Source: Pseudoscleropodium purum
Lineage: Eukaryota; Streptophyta; Bryopsida; Hypnales; Brachytheciaceae
Reading direction: 5' to 3'
Assembly: GCA_963969395.1 (NCBI GenBank)
Contig: OZ017796.1
Span: forward strand, 29,068,243-29,132,242
DNA length: 64,000 bases
Shown: piece after piece, positions 1 through 11,775 of the stretch
Position numbering within the stretch: position 1 is the stretch's first letter
How the letters are laid out: every line of letters begins with the position of its first letter
The notes under the pieces: generated by a model
Database searches by the model: none
Told to the model about the DNA's origin: nothing
Seen by the model: the letters and a program-made list of their open reading frames with translations, nothing else
Translations under genes and position numbers: made by a program

Positions 1-290
1 CAACTTATCTAAATGTTGTCTTTTCGTTCAATTTAGAACAAATTCCTATAAGCTCCAAAAAGGCCTTGGGTATTTAGGGATTAATATCCTCGTGATCAAA
101 CATTTTAATCTATCAATCCATAAGTTATTATTGTGTTTTATTTTCTAAAGTGATCATTAACATATCTAGTTTGAATTTTTATGGATACAATTTGAAAAAA
201 ATTGATACAACTCATCAAAATGTTGACTTTTTGTTCAATTTAGGACAAATTCCAAGAAGCTCAAAAAAAGCCTTGGGCATTTAAGGGTTA
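1..290 (-). repeat. Dispersed TIR-element fragment (family A)
   Basis: This AT-rich stretch, read in reverse complement, matches the left part of the full element at 44679-45332. It includes the terminal block that reads in plus orientation as gccttgggcatttaagggtt (about 265-284). A related block, with gccttgggtatttagggatt, lies near 64-83, so the fragment may be two nested or rearranged copies. The element runs off the window start. It encodes nothing recognisable. Confidence 0.6.
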
Positions 291-299
291 AGAAGCCGT

Positions 300-863
300 C
301 CAAAGGGTGGGCATGCTCCAAAGGAGTGTCAACCCGGTAGCTGGCTCCCCAAATGCCTTAGTACCCTGCTTTTAGAGTGGCCAAATGCGGTTTCTGCATT
401 GAAGATGCTCTACTTTGAATGAAGGGTGCCGCAGCTTCCGTTGTTTGGATTAGTAGTAAGCACTCACTGGATGCAACTGTGTTCCTCACGCCTCACACAT
501 TGCGTTGCCATTTCACCAATTGTCAGCGCTGGCCCATCAACTCCTTCACAATGAGAAATTTCGAATATCATGTGAACTCTAACAAGAATTTTTTGTCCTG
601 GATTTTCATGTCAAGGGATTGCCGAGGTGCTGGGGAGTTTCAACCACTGTCGATGGTGGATTTTCAACAACGGGAAGGAGTGCAATCAGTAACGGCGAGG
701 TGCTGAAACGAGGGTTCCATGCGTTTCTGGGAAGACGAGGTAGCTGGGACCTTTCGAACTCTGGATTTTCAATTCAAGGGATTGCTATTTCGCCATGGAT
801 TTACGATGACGGGAATGACTGCATTCTCTAACTTAATGGGGAGGTTTTGAAAGGCTTGCCACC
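300..863 (+). other. Upstream region and probable 5' leader of the HROB-like gene
   Basis: No gene is supported here. Several short open frames (for example from 419 and 619) have no family features and probably reflect the GC-richer leader. The annotated start at 864 sits in gccaccatgg, an unusually perfect Kozak context, which favours it over the upstream ATGs. No TATA box or transcription start can be assigned confidently. Confidence 0.4.
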
Positions 864-3800
864 ATGGGGACCTGGGAAGACGAGTTAGATTTGGACCTCT
901 CGGATATCTGGGCAGCTGGAAGCAAGCCTGTGCAAATAGGGACGCAACAGAATGCACCAGAAGAGGAGAAAGACGACGATCTCGCGTTCCCATCACAAGC
1001 ACCGACGCAACTTGCCGTTCAGTTGGAGACTACAGTTTTAGGAATTGAGCCCGAGAAGAGGGTTTTAGGGTTAGAGGACGAAAATGGGGTTACACGATTG
1101 CAATCCGAGAATTTAGTGCTGAATGTAGACATTGCCAATGCGCCAACGCAAGTTGCGAGCCTGTCTGCGGAGCCTTATGTTTCTCGTGGTGGTGGTGCTA
1201 CGGTGCCCTTAGCCACACAGCATTTGCAAACTGACTCCAGGCAACGGCTGCCTCCGTTGCCGTCGTTTCAGCCTGTCAATCCCCGAGAGGTGCCTTTACC
1301 CACGCCGAACTTGGAACGATTGCAAGCGCCAGTATTGCGTAATCCTAATCTCAGAGAGAAAGCGCCAGTTGTTGACATTCGAAAGTATTTCACTCATAAA
1401 GGCTCATCCTCAGGAGCGGGGGAGGGTGCCCCAACGAAGAAGCCTCGAATTCCTGGTCCAGTGGGGGAGCTATTCCGGAAGGATCCAGCTCATGAAGGGG
1501 ATGTTGTGGATGGAGATGGCAATGCGGCTTTTAGATCTGGAGAAGATGATTTCAATGACAGGATATTTCGCAAAGGCGCCTGGATTAGGGCCTTGCACAG
1601 CCTTAATGTGGAAGAGTTTGATCCAGGTTGATTGCTGCTCTTTATATTTCATATGTGCTTGTCACGGGACCATTTTCTCCCTGAGCAACGGCCTTGGAAA
1701 CTCAGATAGTTTGCATCGGTGAATAAGATTATTAGTAAACCTGCCTTTCTGTAAGGGTTAGGTGCTTCATGCAACTATATCACATTTTTTCTCGAACTGA
1801 AACATTGACTGTTGATTTGAAGTAGCAAGGTATGCGATTTTGAAGGTGACGGCAAGCAGCATCAGAACCTCACGCACACAAAAAGTTCCGCATGTAAGGA
1901 TTTTGTACATGTCGTTTTGCAATTTTTTTATGAACTTCTTGCTTCAGTAGTCAGCGATAATTGAGTTCGATGAAGTTCTGGATTATTTGACCCAATTAAA
2001 GGGAGAAGGATTAATTCTAGTCTTATGGTTCGTGTGACATACTTCGAATTGTGTCCTTGCGGAATTTGGATTGAAAAGAAAAAGATTGTATGTCTCTGAT
2101 GCAGTTTGTAGCTGTCATCAAGGAGTTGACTCCTAATGTCTTCGGCGATGCAGCGGTTATATTGAAGGTTAGTAACCTCTATTTCTATTGTATAACATAA
2201 CCACTTGGTTTTTATAAATACAATCGGGCCCTTTATACTTCAGATATAGGACTTCATCGCCTTCCATACTCTCTTGATTGCCGGGTTTGTATGGCGAATC
2301 CTCTGTGCTAGTCCTGTTCCAGCGAATGTATAGTGCTCTTTGGGGTGTGCCAAGCGATGTTGTAAGAACAGTTCGAATTTTGAAGCTGTTTAACGATGTA
2401 GGAGTACAGAGTTCAGAATCCAACTGTTGGAAGTCCTCCTGTTGAACTGCACTCTTCAATCTCTTGTCGAGAAACGTCACATCAGATTAAGTTACTCTTT
2501 ACAGATGTATTACTAGCGATTAGAGTCTTTCGGATTTTCTCTACTGGTTTTGAGGTAAGCCATGTCATGCAGACAGTGAGTGGCGACCAGATTTGTGCAG
2601 GATCCAACAGGAACGGTGGCAGGGATGATGAATAATAAGGTCTTCTCGAACACGGATTATGCAAGGACCATCTCCCCAGGAGCTGTTATCGTTCTGAAAC
2701 AGGTAATTTCTCGTCTGTGGAATCTTGGTGTGGGTGACTTGTTGTACGATCCTTGCCAGCGATTCCACTACTACTTTTTTGTAAGTACGGCCCCTTAACT
2801 AACTCTTCCTTTAACTTCGTATTAGACGTGGGTTGTATAAGGTTCTCTCTCTCTCTGATAAAATATTTATCATAGGAGATATCTTGATGGTCCTTTAGAG
2901 AATTATAGATATGAGACCGACTGCAGTCGTATTACGTCCTCCAGCAGAAAACGGCTTCTTGCTTACTGATGCCTTAATACAAACTCTAATAATCTCATGC
3001 GTTGGTTCTACAGGTCGCCGTTTTCAACCCGTCAGCACACTATCTGAACATCACTATCAGTAATGTTGTACAGGTTTGAATCATCTTACCTTTGATATGT
3101 CTCAGAAGACAGAACTGACGCAGCTTTTAGATTTGCAAAGGCTTTTGTAATACTTCCTTTCAGTTTCGTAGAAATTCTCCAACTGTCGCTTAGATTAAGA
3201 TTACTATTTAAGCAATGATAAATTAGTCAAATTTGAAAGTTAAAATGAGTTAATATGCTCAAATTAGTAATCATTTTAATCCCTCAATGCCCACGGCCTT
3301 TTTTGAGCTTCTTGGAATTTGCCTAACCCTAAACTAAAAGCCCAAGTTTTGACAAGTCTTATCAATTTAAAAACATTGTAACCGTATGAATCCAAACCAA
3401 ATGTGCTATGGATCACATAGGAAAAGACAACACTACAATATCTCTTATGGATTGATAGATTGTAATGTTTGATCAAAAAGGTGTTTGATCAAAACTATGA
3501 AAGTGATTTGAAGTCCTATAACCCTCTTTTCACATATCAGTTCTAAAATTGAGGTCATGAAAATATATGAGGTTTAAAGGACATGTCTTGATTTACAACT
3601 TCTCAAAATCTACTCCACAATTTTTTGAAATGGGTTTCTAATGTGACTTTTCCCCCAAGATCTAGTATACTTTGAGGCTCATCTCCAAGAGCCTCTAACA
3701 CGAAAAAAAATCATGTCTACAGGAATCTTGAAAGTCATCCCTCGACCTTTTTGGCCTCAGCGTCTTTCCAGGGTTAAGCTTTTAACCAATATAGGAGTGC

Positions 3801-4329
3801 TCTCACTGGAAAATCACTGGAGAGATTCCTTAGCTGTATCAAATTTTGTGAATTTCATCCTCACCACTTTGAATCTTCCTACGCACAGGTATTCCCTGCA
3901 AACACAGATCTCCCACAAGGATCCGCACCTAAGCAGCAGCAGCAACCAATTCCGCAACATGAGCAACCGCCCCAGTCACGATCCCAGTCGCGGTCCCAAC
4001 CGCAACCGCAACCGCAACCACCTCAACAGGAGCAGCCACTCCAACCCCGACCTGCACCATCTTCACCTCAACAAGGACTGGAACCACCTGTACCCCAATC
4101 CCTACCTCGACCTCCATCACCACCTCCAGAAGGTCCAAAGGCTCCTGATGGCGGAAGGATGGCAAATTGGGACCTACTCTCACCATCACCGTCACCACCT
4201 CATGAGGAGGCAGAAGAGCCCAAGGCTCCGGAGGGAGTAGCTGCAGCTGCAAAGATGGCAGGTTGGGGGAACCTAACCGATGACATGGAGGCACTGCTGA
4301 ACGAGGATGTTGACGACTTTTATGCTTAG
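864..4329 (+). CDS. HROB: HROB-like homologous recombination OB-fold protein (6 exons, 498 aa)
   Basis: Exons: 864-1626, 1826-1893, 2105-2167, 2601-2702, 3014-3073, 3889-4329. All introns are GT-AG and the coding length is 1497 nt. HROB/MCM8IP recruits the MCM8-MCM9 helicase for DNA synthesis during homologous recombination in the nucleus. The family signature is visible in order: an IPGPVG motif (about residues 196-201), a helix ending in NVEEFDP (about 248-254), then an OB-fold built by exons 2-5 (about 255-352) with FVAVIKEL, KDPTGTVAGM, PGAVIVLKQ and HYLNITISNVV. Exon 6 is Gln/Pro-rich and ends in an acidic tail, WGNLTDDMEALLNEDVDDF. The N-terminus (WEDELDLDLSDIW) is also acidic with paired tryptophans, resembling short RPA or partner-binding motifs; that function is inferred. 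Intron 5 holds a family-A transposon fragment. The start has an optimal Kozak context. Family assignment rests on remembered motifs and was not searched. Confidence 0.85.
3265..3715 (+). repeat. Family A TIR-element fragment inside HROB intron 5
   Basis: The segment begins with aatccctcaatgcccacggc (3279-3298) and aligns by eye with 44679-45130 of the intact family-A element. Shared blocks include one around 3540-3600 (the gaggtcatgaaaatatatg region) and one around 3655-3700 (the agatctagtata region). The right end of the element is missing. It accounts for roughly half of the long fifth intron. Confidence 0.6.
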
Positions 4330-4924
4330 AATCAATTGCAGGGCCAGTTGTGAATTTATTGAGTATGTTGCTAATTTGGAGTGAGAAGAAATTATGTCCA
4401 TGTAAGGTAGGAGGTTCATGAAAACAGTCCCTTGACCATACATTTCAAGGAACGTGTCACTCTTTCCTGGATAGGGGACGTATTTAGAGCCCGCGTTGTT
4501 TATGAACCTCCTACCTTAATCTTTGAACTATCAATACAAAGCTACGGGTCAACATTGTGTTCCACAAATCTTTTTCTGTAAATCTGTTTACCTTAATCGC
4601 ATTCTGGCATTCACTCGATATCCAGCCTTCCACTGGTGTGGCCCTTAAAAGATATGAATTCTGGAAAATTTGACGTAATATTTTTGCTATTTTAGCTACA
4701 GTAAAATTTCTAGCTTTTTGCAATAAATTTTGACGAGATATGACAAAAGTGATTGCATTTTTTCCCTTGAACTTCCTAAATGCTTGTCTCTGGATTTCGA
4801 GAAATTTATGGAAATCAGGTGATATTTAGTCCAGTATAACCGATGGCACTCACAGGTTTGCGATTCGACTGAATGATTTCAATGTTTATGTACAAAGAAT
4901 GAATGAACTACTCTCTACAAAACG
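4330..4924. other. Convergent intergenic spacer
   Basis: This is the tail-to-tail spacer between the HROB-like gene (plus) and the unknown gene (minus), so it should carry both 3' UTRs. It contains an interrupted inverted repeat: catgtaaggtaggaggttcatgaaa (about 4397-4421) against tatgaacctcctaccttaat (about 4500-4520). No coding sequence is seen. Confidence 0.4.
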
Positions 4925-5842
4925 CTAAGACCGTGGAGGCAAATTCTCTTCATTCCCCAGACCCCCTGCGAACTCCATCAGTTCCACCACATCCTTCTTT
5001 GCTGCTTTCTGGTGCCATCGTCCCCACAGAGAGCTCAGAAATTGCCCTCCTCGCTTCTGTCCCGACTCCCAGTTCCTGTTACTAAAACTGTTTTCCTCGA
5101 CTTCTGCAACTTTTGTAAAACCATCCTCACGTATCTGCACAAAGAAAACATAGCATCACCAAAATCAGGTTTTAAATAATTCAAATTGCAAGGATTACGA
5201 AACATTCTTTAACGGCTCTAACACAATCTTCTAGATGTATCTTGTTTGCACACACTAATACTTATTTCATGAGATACATCATAAATGCAATACTCATAGT
5301 TCAAGGGTAGTGTAAGCTCATTCTAATAACCTTAGTTATTCGATTGTTCTACCGTCTTCACTATCCTCTCCATGATTCATATGAATCCACATTCAGCTTA
5401 CTCCCAAAACTGACGGTTTTCCAACTAATTCAAGAATGCTCAAGAATTGTTATGTAGGTTGAAATTAACCTGACATTGCAAAGATGATGGATGCTGAACA
5501 ATGGCTTACGTGAAAAAGCGAACACTAAAAGATTTCTGTTAAAAAAACAACTAGAATTAAGTGCACCTGAATGGGGTTGACGCTGCGCCTCCACTGAAGA
5601 GCCTGCTGCTGCTGCACCTTGGAAGACTGGTAATACAAGCCTTCCCAGTTGGAGGCACCGTCCAGACACTCCACGCCTCGGAAGGTATTGGCCACAGCGC
5701 CCATTTCTTCGGCCTCTTCCAGAGGCCGATTCAGCTCCTCCACAAACAGACTTACATCCGATACAACCACATGAGTCCCCGAATTAGCTGAAGCTCCAGG
5801 AGAGGCAGGGGTCCCTTTCATCTCCGTCTCCGGACGACACAT
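4925..5842 (-). CDS. Unknown small protein (2 exons, 161 aa)
   Basis: Exon 1 is 5842-5567 and exon 2 is 5134-4925. The intron has a gtgcac donor, which is weak, and a pyrimidine-rich tttctttgtgcag acceptor. Phases are 0/0 and the gene closes at a stop at 4925-4927. Exon 1 has protein-like composition with an acidic helical stretch (FVEELNRPLEEAEEMGAVAN, about residues 33-52), followed by a Gln-rich, Arg/Trp segment. Exon 2 is charged, with lysine-rich WGRWHQKAAKKDVVELMEF. There is no signal peptide or membrane span. I do not recognise the family. The minus-strand triplet ctgtag immediately before the ATG could be an acceptor, so an upstream exon (5' UTR or extra N-terminus) is possible. Its strand and coding status are inferred from composition and from the matching splice signals. 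Confidence 0.5.
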
Positions 5843-5917
5843 GCTACAGCACCATTTAAGTCCCAGCTTTTGGGCCGGTTTGATCTACATCAGGATAGTC
5901 AAGTCACTATGGTCAGT

Positions 5918-6085
5918 CTACGTTCCAATGCAGCAAAGAATACGCCATCTGGGTACCATATGCATTATTGGGATACTGTATGCAAAATTTAAGAAGGTTC
6001 AAGCCCATATGATAAATCTACGTTCCAATGCACCAAAGAATGCCTTCTTTGGCGCAAGGAATTCAGAAACTATAAAGGTTCAGAG
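5918..6085. repeat. Short duplicated repeat, related to 43715-43800
   Basis: Two tandem-like copies of tctacgttccaatgca(g/c)caaag occur at about 5918 and 6017. The intervening taccatatgcattattg-type block resembles the segment at 43715-43800 (cgcaccaaagaacatggtat, then ggataccatatgcaaaagtt). It is probably a fragment of a dispersed element. Confidence 0.45.
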
Positions 6086-7983
6086 TTTTTATTGATAGAT
6101 GACCTAGAATCACCACTAACACTTAAACAGATGTCTATGTGCTCTATTCCCTTCTAATCCATAGGTTGCCATCGTCGAAGACTTTAGGGGTGCAATTTTG
6201 GGCGTCCCCTAAATTCTCATATCCCCAAACATACATTCCTCGGAATCATTTCAAAAGCGAAAAAGGCAAGGAAGTGAACCTGCAGCACGGAGCACTTGTG
6301 GCATTGCACAGGCATAAAACGCGGCATTGTGCCTCCAACACTGCGTCTTACTCCCACATTCAGAAACCCTTAGCTCCACTCCAAAATCACCACCAGCACA
6401 AAAATAAATTCCGCTTTCCCAATCGTGGTCCAACGCTCACCTCACCAAACGTCAACTCTCAAATTCTTCCCACACACACAGTCAACGTCCCTTCATAACA
6501 CCCGTCTTAATGCTTGCCCTAAAGAAAGAGAATCCAAAACCGCATCAGCACTTGCCCAACAAAATCCAACAAAATCCAAACTACTCCAACAGTGCCCACC
6601 AAACAAAATTCCAAACTAATCCAACGATGCCAATCCCATTCAGCTTTCTCTCCTACGGTAGCTACCTACCCTCGGTACCCCTCATGACCGAACTCCTCCT
6701 CTACCCCTACTGATGTGCAATGCGACTTTGAGCTTCCTACTGCACCCTGAATTCCTACGCTGGCATCAAATCACAACTAAATGAGGCTGTGCTTGATGGA
6801 ACAAAGTATGAAAAAGGTGGAATTTCAGTGGAGAAATCGAGTGAACAGAGGTGTCATGTGAGAATGAAGAATAAGAGGAAGTACTAACTTAAGTTCGTGA
6901 GGATTGCGGATTGGAAATAGATTGTGATTTGAAAAGAGCAGAGGCCGCCGTACAATCCCGCAAGCAGGCAAAGAATTGAGGGCGGGGTGACGAGCATCTT
7001 CACAGCATGCGAGGCGTCTTCTTCGCAACGATCGACTGATTATTCTGAAATGCTGATAAAGAAATGGGGTCCTCGGGAAAGGTGCATGAGAGCATCCCCC
7101 TATCTATGGCCCTTCAAATTTTGGCCCTCCAAGCTGACCCTTCAAATTGATCGGTGTTTGCGTTTGAGGGCATGCGTGAGACTGCTGCGGTGGAACTCGA
7201 AGCCGCTACACCACATGTGGCCTCAACCGTTACACCAGCCCAATAAAAGGTTGTCTTGGCACCCGGCATGATAGGACGGATGGTCTGGACGGAATTATGG
7301 ACCGCTACGTGAGACTACTCGCTGTCTCAACAACTGCCAGTGACTACGCTTTGTCAGTTCTCACATGGTCAGGTAAAAGCAATTATAATAACAAAGGCAC
7401 TCATAACTGATCAAATAAGCAATTTTGGACCCTGGAACGCTCCAACCTCCAAAAAATAGACGATGAACAGAATGGATTCGCTCCAGACGACAGAGAATCG
7501 ACTTTTTCCATCCACCAATTTTTCTGTGAGGTGCGGCAAGGGTTCTTCGTTCGCTGGTGATGACGACGTGTGAAAAAGTGGGAGCGTTCGTGAGGTACTA
7601 ATTTTAGAAGTGCAACATGTGACGATTTCACTGAAATTGTGAAGTGCCCAGTGTGACAGACGTGTTCAAATGGGAATTTGTAGGCGTATAAACTCCTGCT
7701 GGGCTGCTATGTTCAGGCACTCGTCCTCAATTTGTCATTGCATTTAAAAAAGTTTCAAAGTCAAATTGAAAAAGGATACAAACAAGCTTCTTTACGACTT
7801 TGGAGACTGTGCACAGTAAGTGCAAAGAAGAGAGGAATCATAAATGTCTTCAAACGCTATGACTACCTTTTTAAAAATACTAAAAAAGGAATGATGCTTC
7901 ATCTTGTGTACATTCCAATTGCACATTCCTTTTTTCACCTCTAATCCTACTAGAAAGAGCTTGTGATTTTTTGGATTTTTCTG
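6086..7983. other. No gene supported
   Basis: The stretch 6280-6720 is C/A-rich with many small open frames on both strands, and 6900-7330 is GC-richer than its surroundings. It may hold the promoter and an untranslated first exon of the minus-strand gene at 4925-5842. None of the open frames shows a domain, a consistent exon chain or codon bias I would trust. Confidence 0.3.
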
Positions 7984-8147
7984 TGTTTAAGTTGACGAAT
8001 TTTTCTAAACATCTAATGAAATAAGTCGTGTTTTTATGTCAACAATTATGTCCACCGTAACATCTTCATGTTACAGTAGACATAATTGTTGACATAAATA
8101 CACGGCTTGTTAAATTAAATGTCTAAAAAAATCTGTCAACTTGGACA
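7984..8147. repeat. Long hairpin-forming inverted repeat (72-bp arms, 6-nt loop)
   Basis: The left arm 7991-8062 and right arm 8069-8140 are reverse complements with about ten mismatches and one or two small gaps, around the loop tcttca. The best block is atgtcaacaattatgtc, matched without mismatch. Pairing continues weakly to 7984/8147. It could be a foldback MITE or a young small-RNA hairpin. Confidence 0.8.
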
Positions 8148-9017
8148 TAGGTTTCTTCTAGTGTCCAACAAAGACATCATTTATTTCAGCATAAACATTT
8201 TGGCAAAATGAAAGACTGGTGGTAGTTGCTACAAGAAGTGTCGACTAATTGTCCTACTACTTAGGTAAAAAGAATGGCGCTTCCCAAGTACAATTAATGT
8301 GACATTACCAATGAGTAACTGCTAGTTTTTGATAGATGGCTAAGAAATTCAACATTGAAGATGGTAAGCAGAACCTCAAATTATGATTGCATAGTTTGTT
8401 CTTGAAGCTCTGTTAGGAGTTGAAATGTTTCTACTGTACAAAGTTTGCGTCTTCTTTAATCCCTCGTCAAGAGCTATTTGAAATTGCAAGATGCACTGCA
8501 TGTACTAAGCAGCAGTAGTTCTCGGTGTTGTTCATAGCCACTCTTTCCTACACAGTCTTCTTCGTTGATAGAATAAGCAATAAAAAACGTGACTACAACT
8601 TATTTTCTAACTAGCATCATAGATTGCACATACTTAGTCCATCCACGTAGCACTATTGATTGCAATTAGATATACTGATTCCTGCATTTTGTATGTACAG
8701 ATAAAATAATAGAAAATCCCTTGCATTGCTTCAACTAGCTACATAGACAATCCTTTTGTATGAGAAATAATTGTTTCTATTTGTGACTTACCTCAGTTGG
8801 TATCACGGTTGAGTTGCTTGAAAGAGATTCACATTAATAGCTCTGTCTCAATTTTCCACTATAGTTGCTGCAAATTCAAGCTATCGCCCATTTTTGTGCA
8901 ACTAAATTCACCATAAGATATGCACATATGCATTGATATAGTCACGGTAAGTAAATGGTGACTACAACGCCCTTTGTTTCATGAATAACAATGCATCATC
9001 TCCTCTATTGACCTGTA
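8148..9017. other. No gene supported
   Basis: AT-rich DNA with stops in all frames. I see no splice-linked open frames, RNA genes or repeat boundaries. Confidence 0.4.
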
Positions 9018-9970
9018 GTAGGGAAATTCAAGAGTGGACATCAGACATAGGAGCATCGGAGCTTCAAACACAAAGCATACTCAGATTGCTGGATAAGAGC
9101 TTCTTGTTGCGGAAGTTAGTACCAAAACAAGTGTGACAAGAAGACACTCCGAGGGAACTTCAATTTCTTTTCAGATATCATTTGGCAAAAATTCTTGGTT
9201 GGAAGGACAAAGTTGTTGAAGGACATTCTTGAGGTTTCAGTGTAGATGTGAACTACACACTTTGTTACTTGCTCTGGTCAGATGGAGAGCATGGAAGGAC
9301 TGGTTGACATTACCGATGGCTTTACATTCTTATTCGGTCCACAATCCTTGCTAGGGTAGTACGTCATCAATGACATGCAAAATACACCAGACATGATTTC
9401 TAACTTGCCATGTCCCTCTATATAGGGCCTAAGACCAACTTCATCATATGAACCTAATCAATTGACTGAATATGGCAAGTTTTCACTAAACTCTAGTAGG
9501 AAAAGAAAAGAAGTGGAAGTAAACAATATTGTCATCGCTGACAAGTGCCGGTTGAGAACTAGAGATCGTGAGCAACCTTCAACAGATAACATAGAAGACC
9601 TTGGTCAGTTTCTACTAGACTCCACTGACTACGCAGACACTTGTGAAGTGAAGCTTCGGCACACATTTTCACAACTAATGCAGACTGTAATGTGGAGAGG
9701 TCAAGAGTACTCACTTATGTAGGGATTGGAGCAGCCATTGATCGGTAGCATCTTAGACTTTGTACTTATGCAATTCCTTTCCAGCTTTGCAAAGCACCTT
9801 CCTCAGAGGTCGTCGTCAAGCGAGGAAGCACAATGGATTTTAGGGTTGGTTATTCAGTCCTACATGCAACAGGGGTGCCGTGAATTAGTGAATTATTTTA
9901 CATTGTTCTTCAACAAGAAGGGCAAGAAATTCACTTGCCCTGCGGTGCCTTACAACAAATGTTCTTAACA
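9018..9970 (+). pseudogene. Unidentified decayed coding relic
   Basis: Several adjacent plus-strand open frames look protein-like but are broken by stops: about 9018-9230, 9462-9722, and 9726-9968 in the same frame after a TAG. Visible pieces include SILRLLDKSFLLRKLVPKQ, the charged DKCRLRTRDREQPSTDNIED and QQGCRELVNYFTLFFNKKGK. I do not recognise the family. Its place next to the piggyBac relic suggests it came from a transposable element, but it could equally be a dead host gene. Confidence 0.35.
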
Positions 9971-11775
9971 ACAACAAATAGAAAAGATTACGGAACTATG
10001 CATGATAATCACCTAAAAATAGTAGTGCCAAGGCACTCATCATCCTTTGCGAAAGAGGTGAACTTTGACTACAACTCTAGGGTAGTTACAAGAAAGGGTG
10101 TCCGTTTTTTGTCACATTTGGCTAAAATCAGTCTTTCTGTAGTGTAGTACTATGAGTACTATGAAACAAAACAATCTCAACCATTGATTAAGAAAATTGA
10201 CAACTAAAAGTACTGTTTTGAGTACTATAAGTATTATAAAGTACTAAAATATTACTGTTTGAAAATCCCCCCAGATTGTTACAGAAAATGAATACAATGA
10301 TGATTAAATTAATAAAAAATAAAAAATCATGATTAAAAAAATCTAAAAATTGACCATTTGTGAAGACTTCATGGTAATTATATTTCATCAAAAAATTAAG
10401 AAAAAATCATCTTCACTCTTTAGAAGTGCGCACACAAGGGACCCCTATTTCCATGCATGTGGACACCATAAAATAATGATTTTTTTTTTTTTTTTGGTGG
10501 GCACATGAATCTCTAGTGTGGGAATATCCCATACAAATTTTAGTTCTACATCATCAATTATGGGAACTCCACAGTACTAAACCCCCCTAAACTACAAAGT
10601 GTGACAAATTAGCTAAATTAGAATTTAATTATGAAACGTTTTTTGGAAATTTCTAAGAAATAAAAATTCTCTTCATCAACAAGTTGGTCATCTTCAATAA
10701 AAAATTCAAGTACATCGGGTTTATTTTCCAAAAGTTATGTCCAAACTAAACTACGCAACTTAAAGTGTGACGGAAAATAGTACCACCCTTTCTTGCAACT
10801 ACCCTCTGATGCCCTAGTAGCTTTCCGTTGCAAGAATCATTTTCTAGGTCAACCAGCTTTCTTTGTGGATGTTTTTGTCGACTTCCTTACTAACAATTTC
10901 GATGAGGCCCTTGCATTTGCGACTTTGTTACAGTCACACTCTTTCTTTGGAGACGGCGTTTTCCCTGATGAATGTGATGACGAAGCTACTGCGTGAGGAA
11001 TACACTGTAGCCACCAAAAAATTCAAAGCCTCTAGTGTGGATTGATGGGAAGCCTTCCCTTCCTACACTCCCAAAGCTAGAATTCACACACAACTCTACA
11101 TGTACTCCAATGCATGTAGACTAATTACCAACCTTCACTACTAAATTCAAGGAGGCCGTTGTGGACTTCTCCACTAGTGAAGTACATGTTCACAAAAGCC
11201 ATCAGTTGAAATTGTTGCAACACAAAGATCAAGAAGTCGGAATAGGCACAAAGGCATCCATACCGTTGCTCAGCAACAAAAAAGTGAGCAAATATCCACT
11301 GTCGACAAGGAAAAGACCTCCACGAAGCGACGCAAGCACGGGCAACCCTAAACTTGCTATCGATGGAGGCGGCCCTTACAACAACGGCATCAATGTAGAC
11401 TTCAGCGCCCACCGTGAAGCTTGTGTTCGGTAGCGATTTATTGGTTCACAGTCCGCCTCGATCGAGTTTGCATGGTGGGGTCCCACTTGGAGTGGCTTCT
11501 ACTGCACAGCGCGACAACCAGCACCCCAGGAAGACAAAAGTCATAGAAGCACCTTCGCTTGTGGAATCGCCTTCCAAAGGCAACCCTTCTAATATTGCTG
11601 CAAAGGCTGTTCACTGGCATGTACAGAGTTGTTCAATGGCTCCTGATAGTCTTGAAGAGTCAGGTTTGGAAGCTAGCAAAGGCCAAATGCGCCAAAGGAC
11701 TGTTGACTTAGCAAAGCCACTGAAGCAGCTACTTTTGCACATTTCTTCAAGGAGAAAGAGTGGACAACAACGAAC
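9971..11775 (+). other. AT-rich spacer and possible N-terminal part of the piggyBac relic
   Basis: The stretch 10150-10790 is AT-rich noncoding DNA with a 20-nt T tract at about 10475-10495. A motif like aaagtgtgac recurs near 10596 (aaagtgtgacaaatt) and 10760 (aaagtgtgacggaaa). From about 10793 to 11775, weak plus-strand open frames (10793-10996 and 11414-11779) could be the poorly conserved N-terminal part of the transposase described next. I cannot show this. Confidence 0.3.

Noticed and set aside
3929..4294. 121-aa minus-strand Val/Pro-rich frame
   Set aside because: It is antisense to the Gln/Pro-rich last exon of the HROB-like gene; the repeated codons keep the other strand open.
5966..6095. 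Duplicate exon of the unknown minus-strand gene
   Set aside because: The repeated tctacgttccaatgca blocks are not coding and match a dispersed repeat at 43.7 kb.
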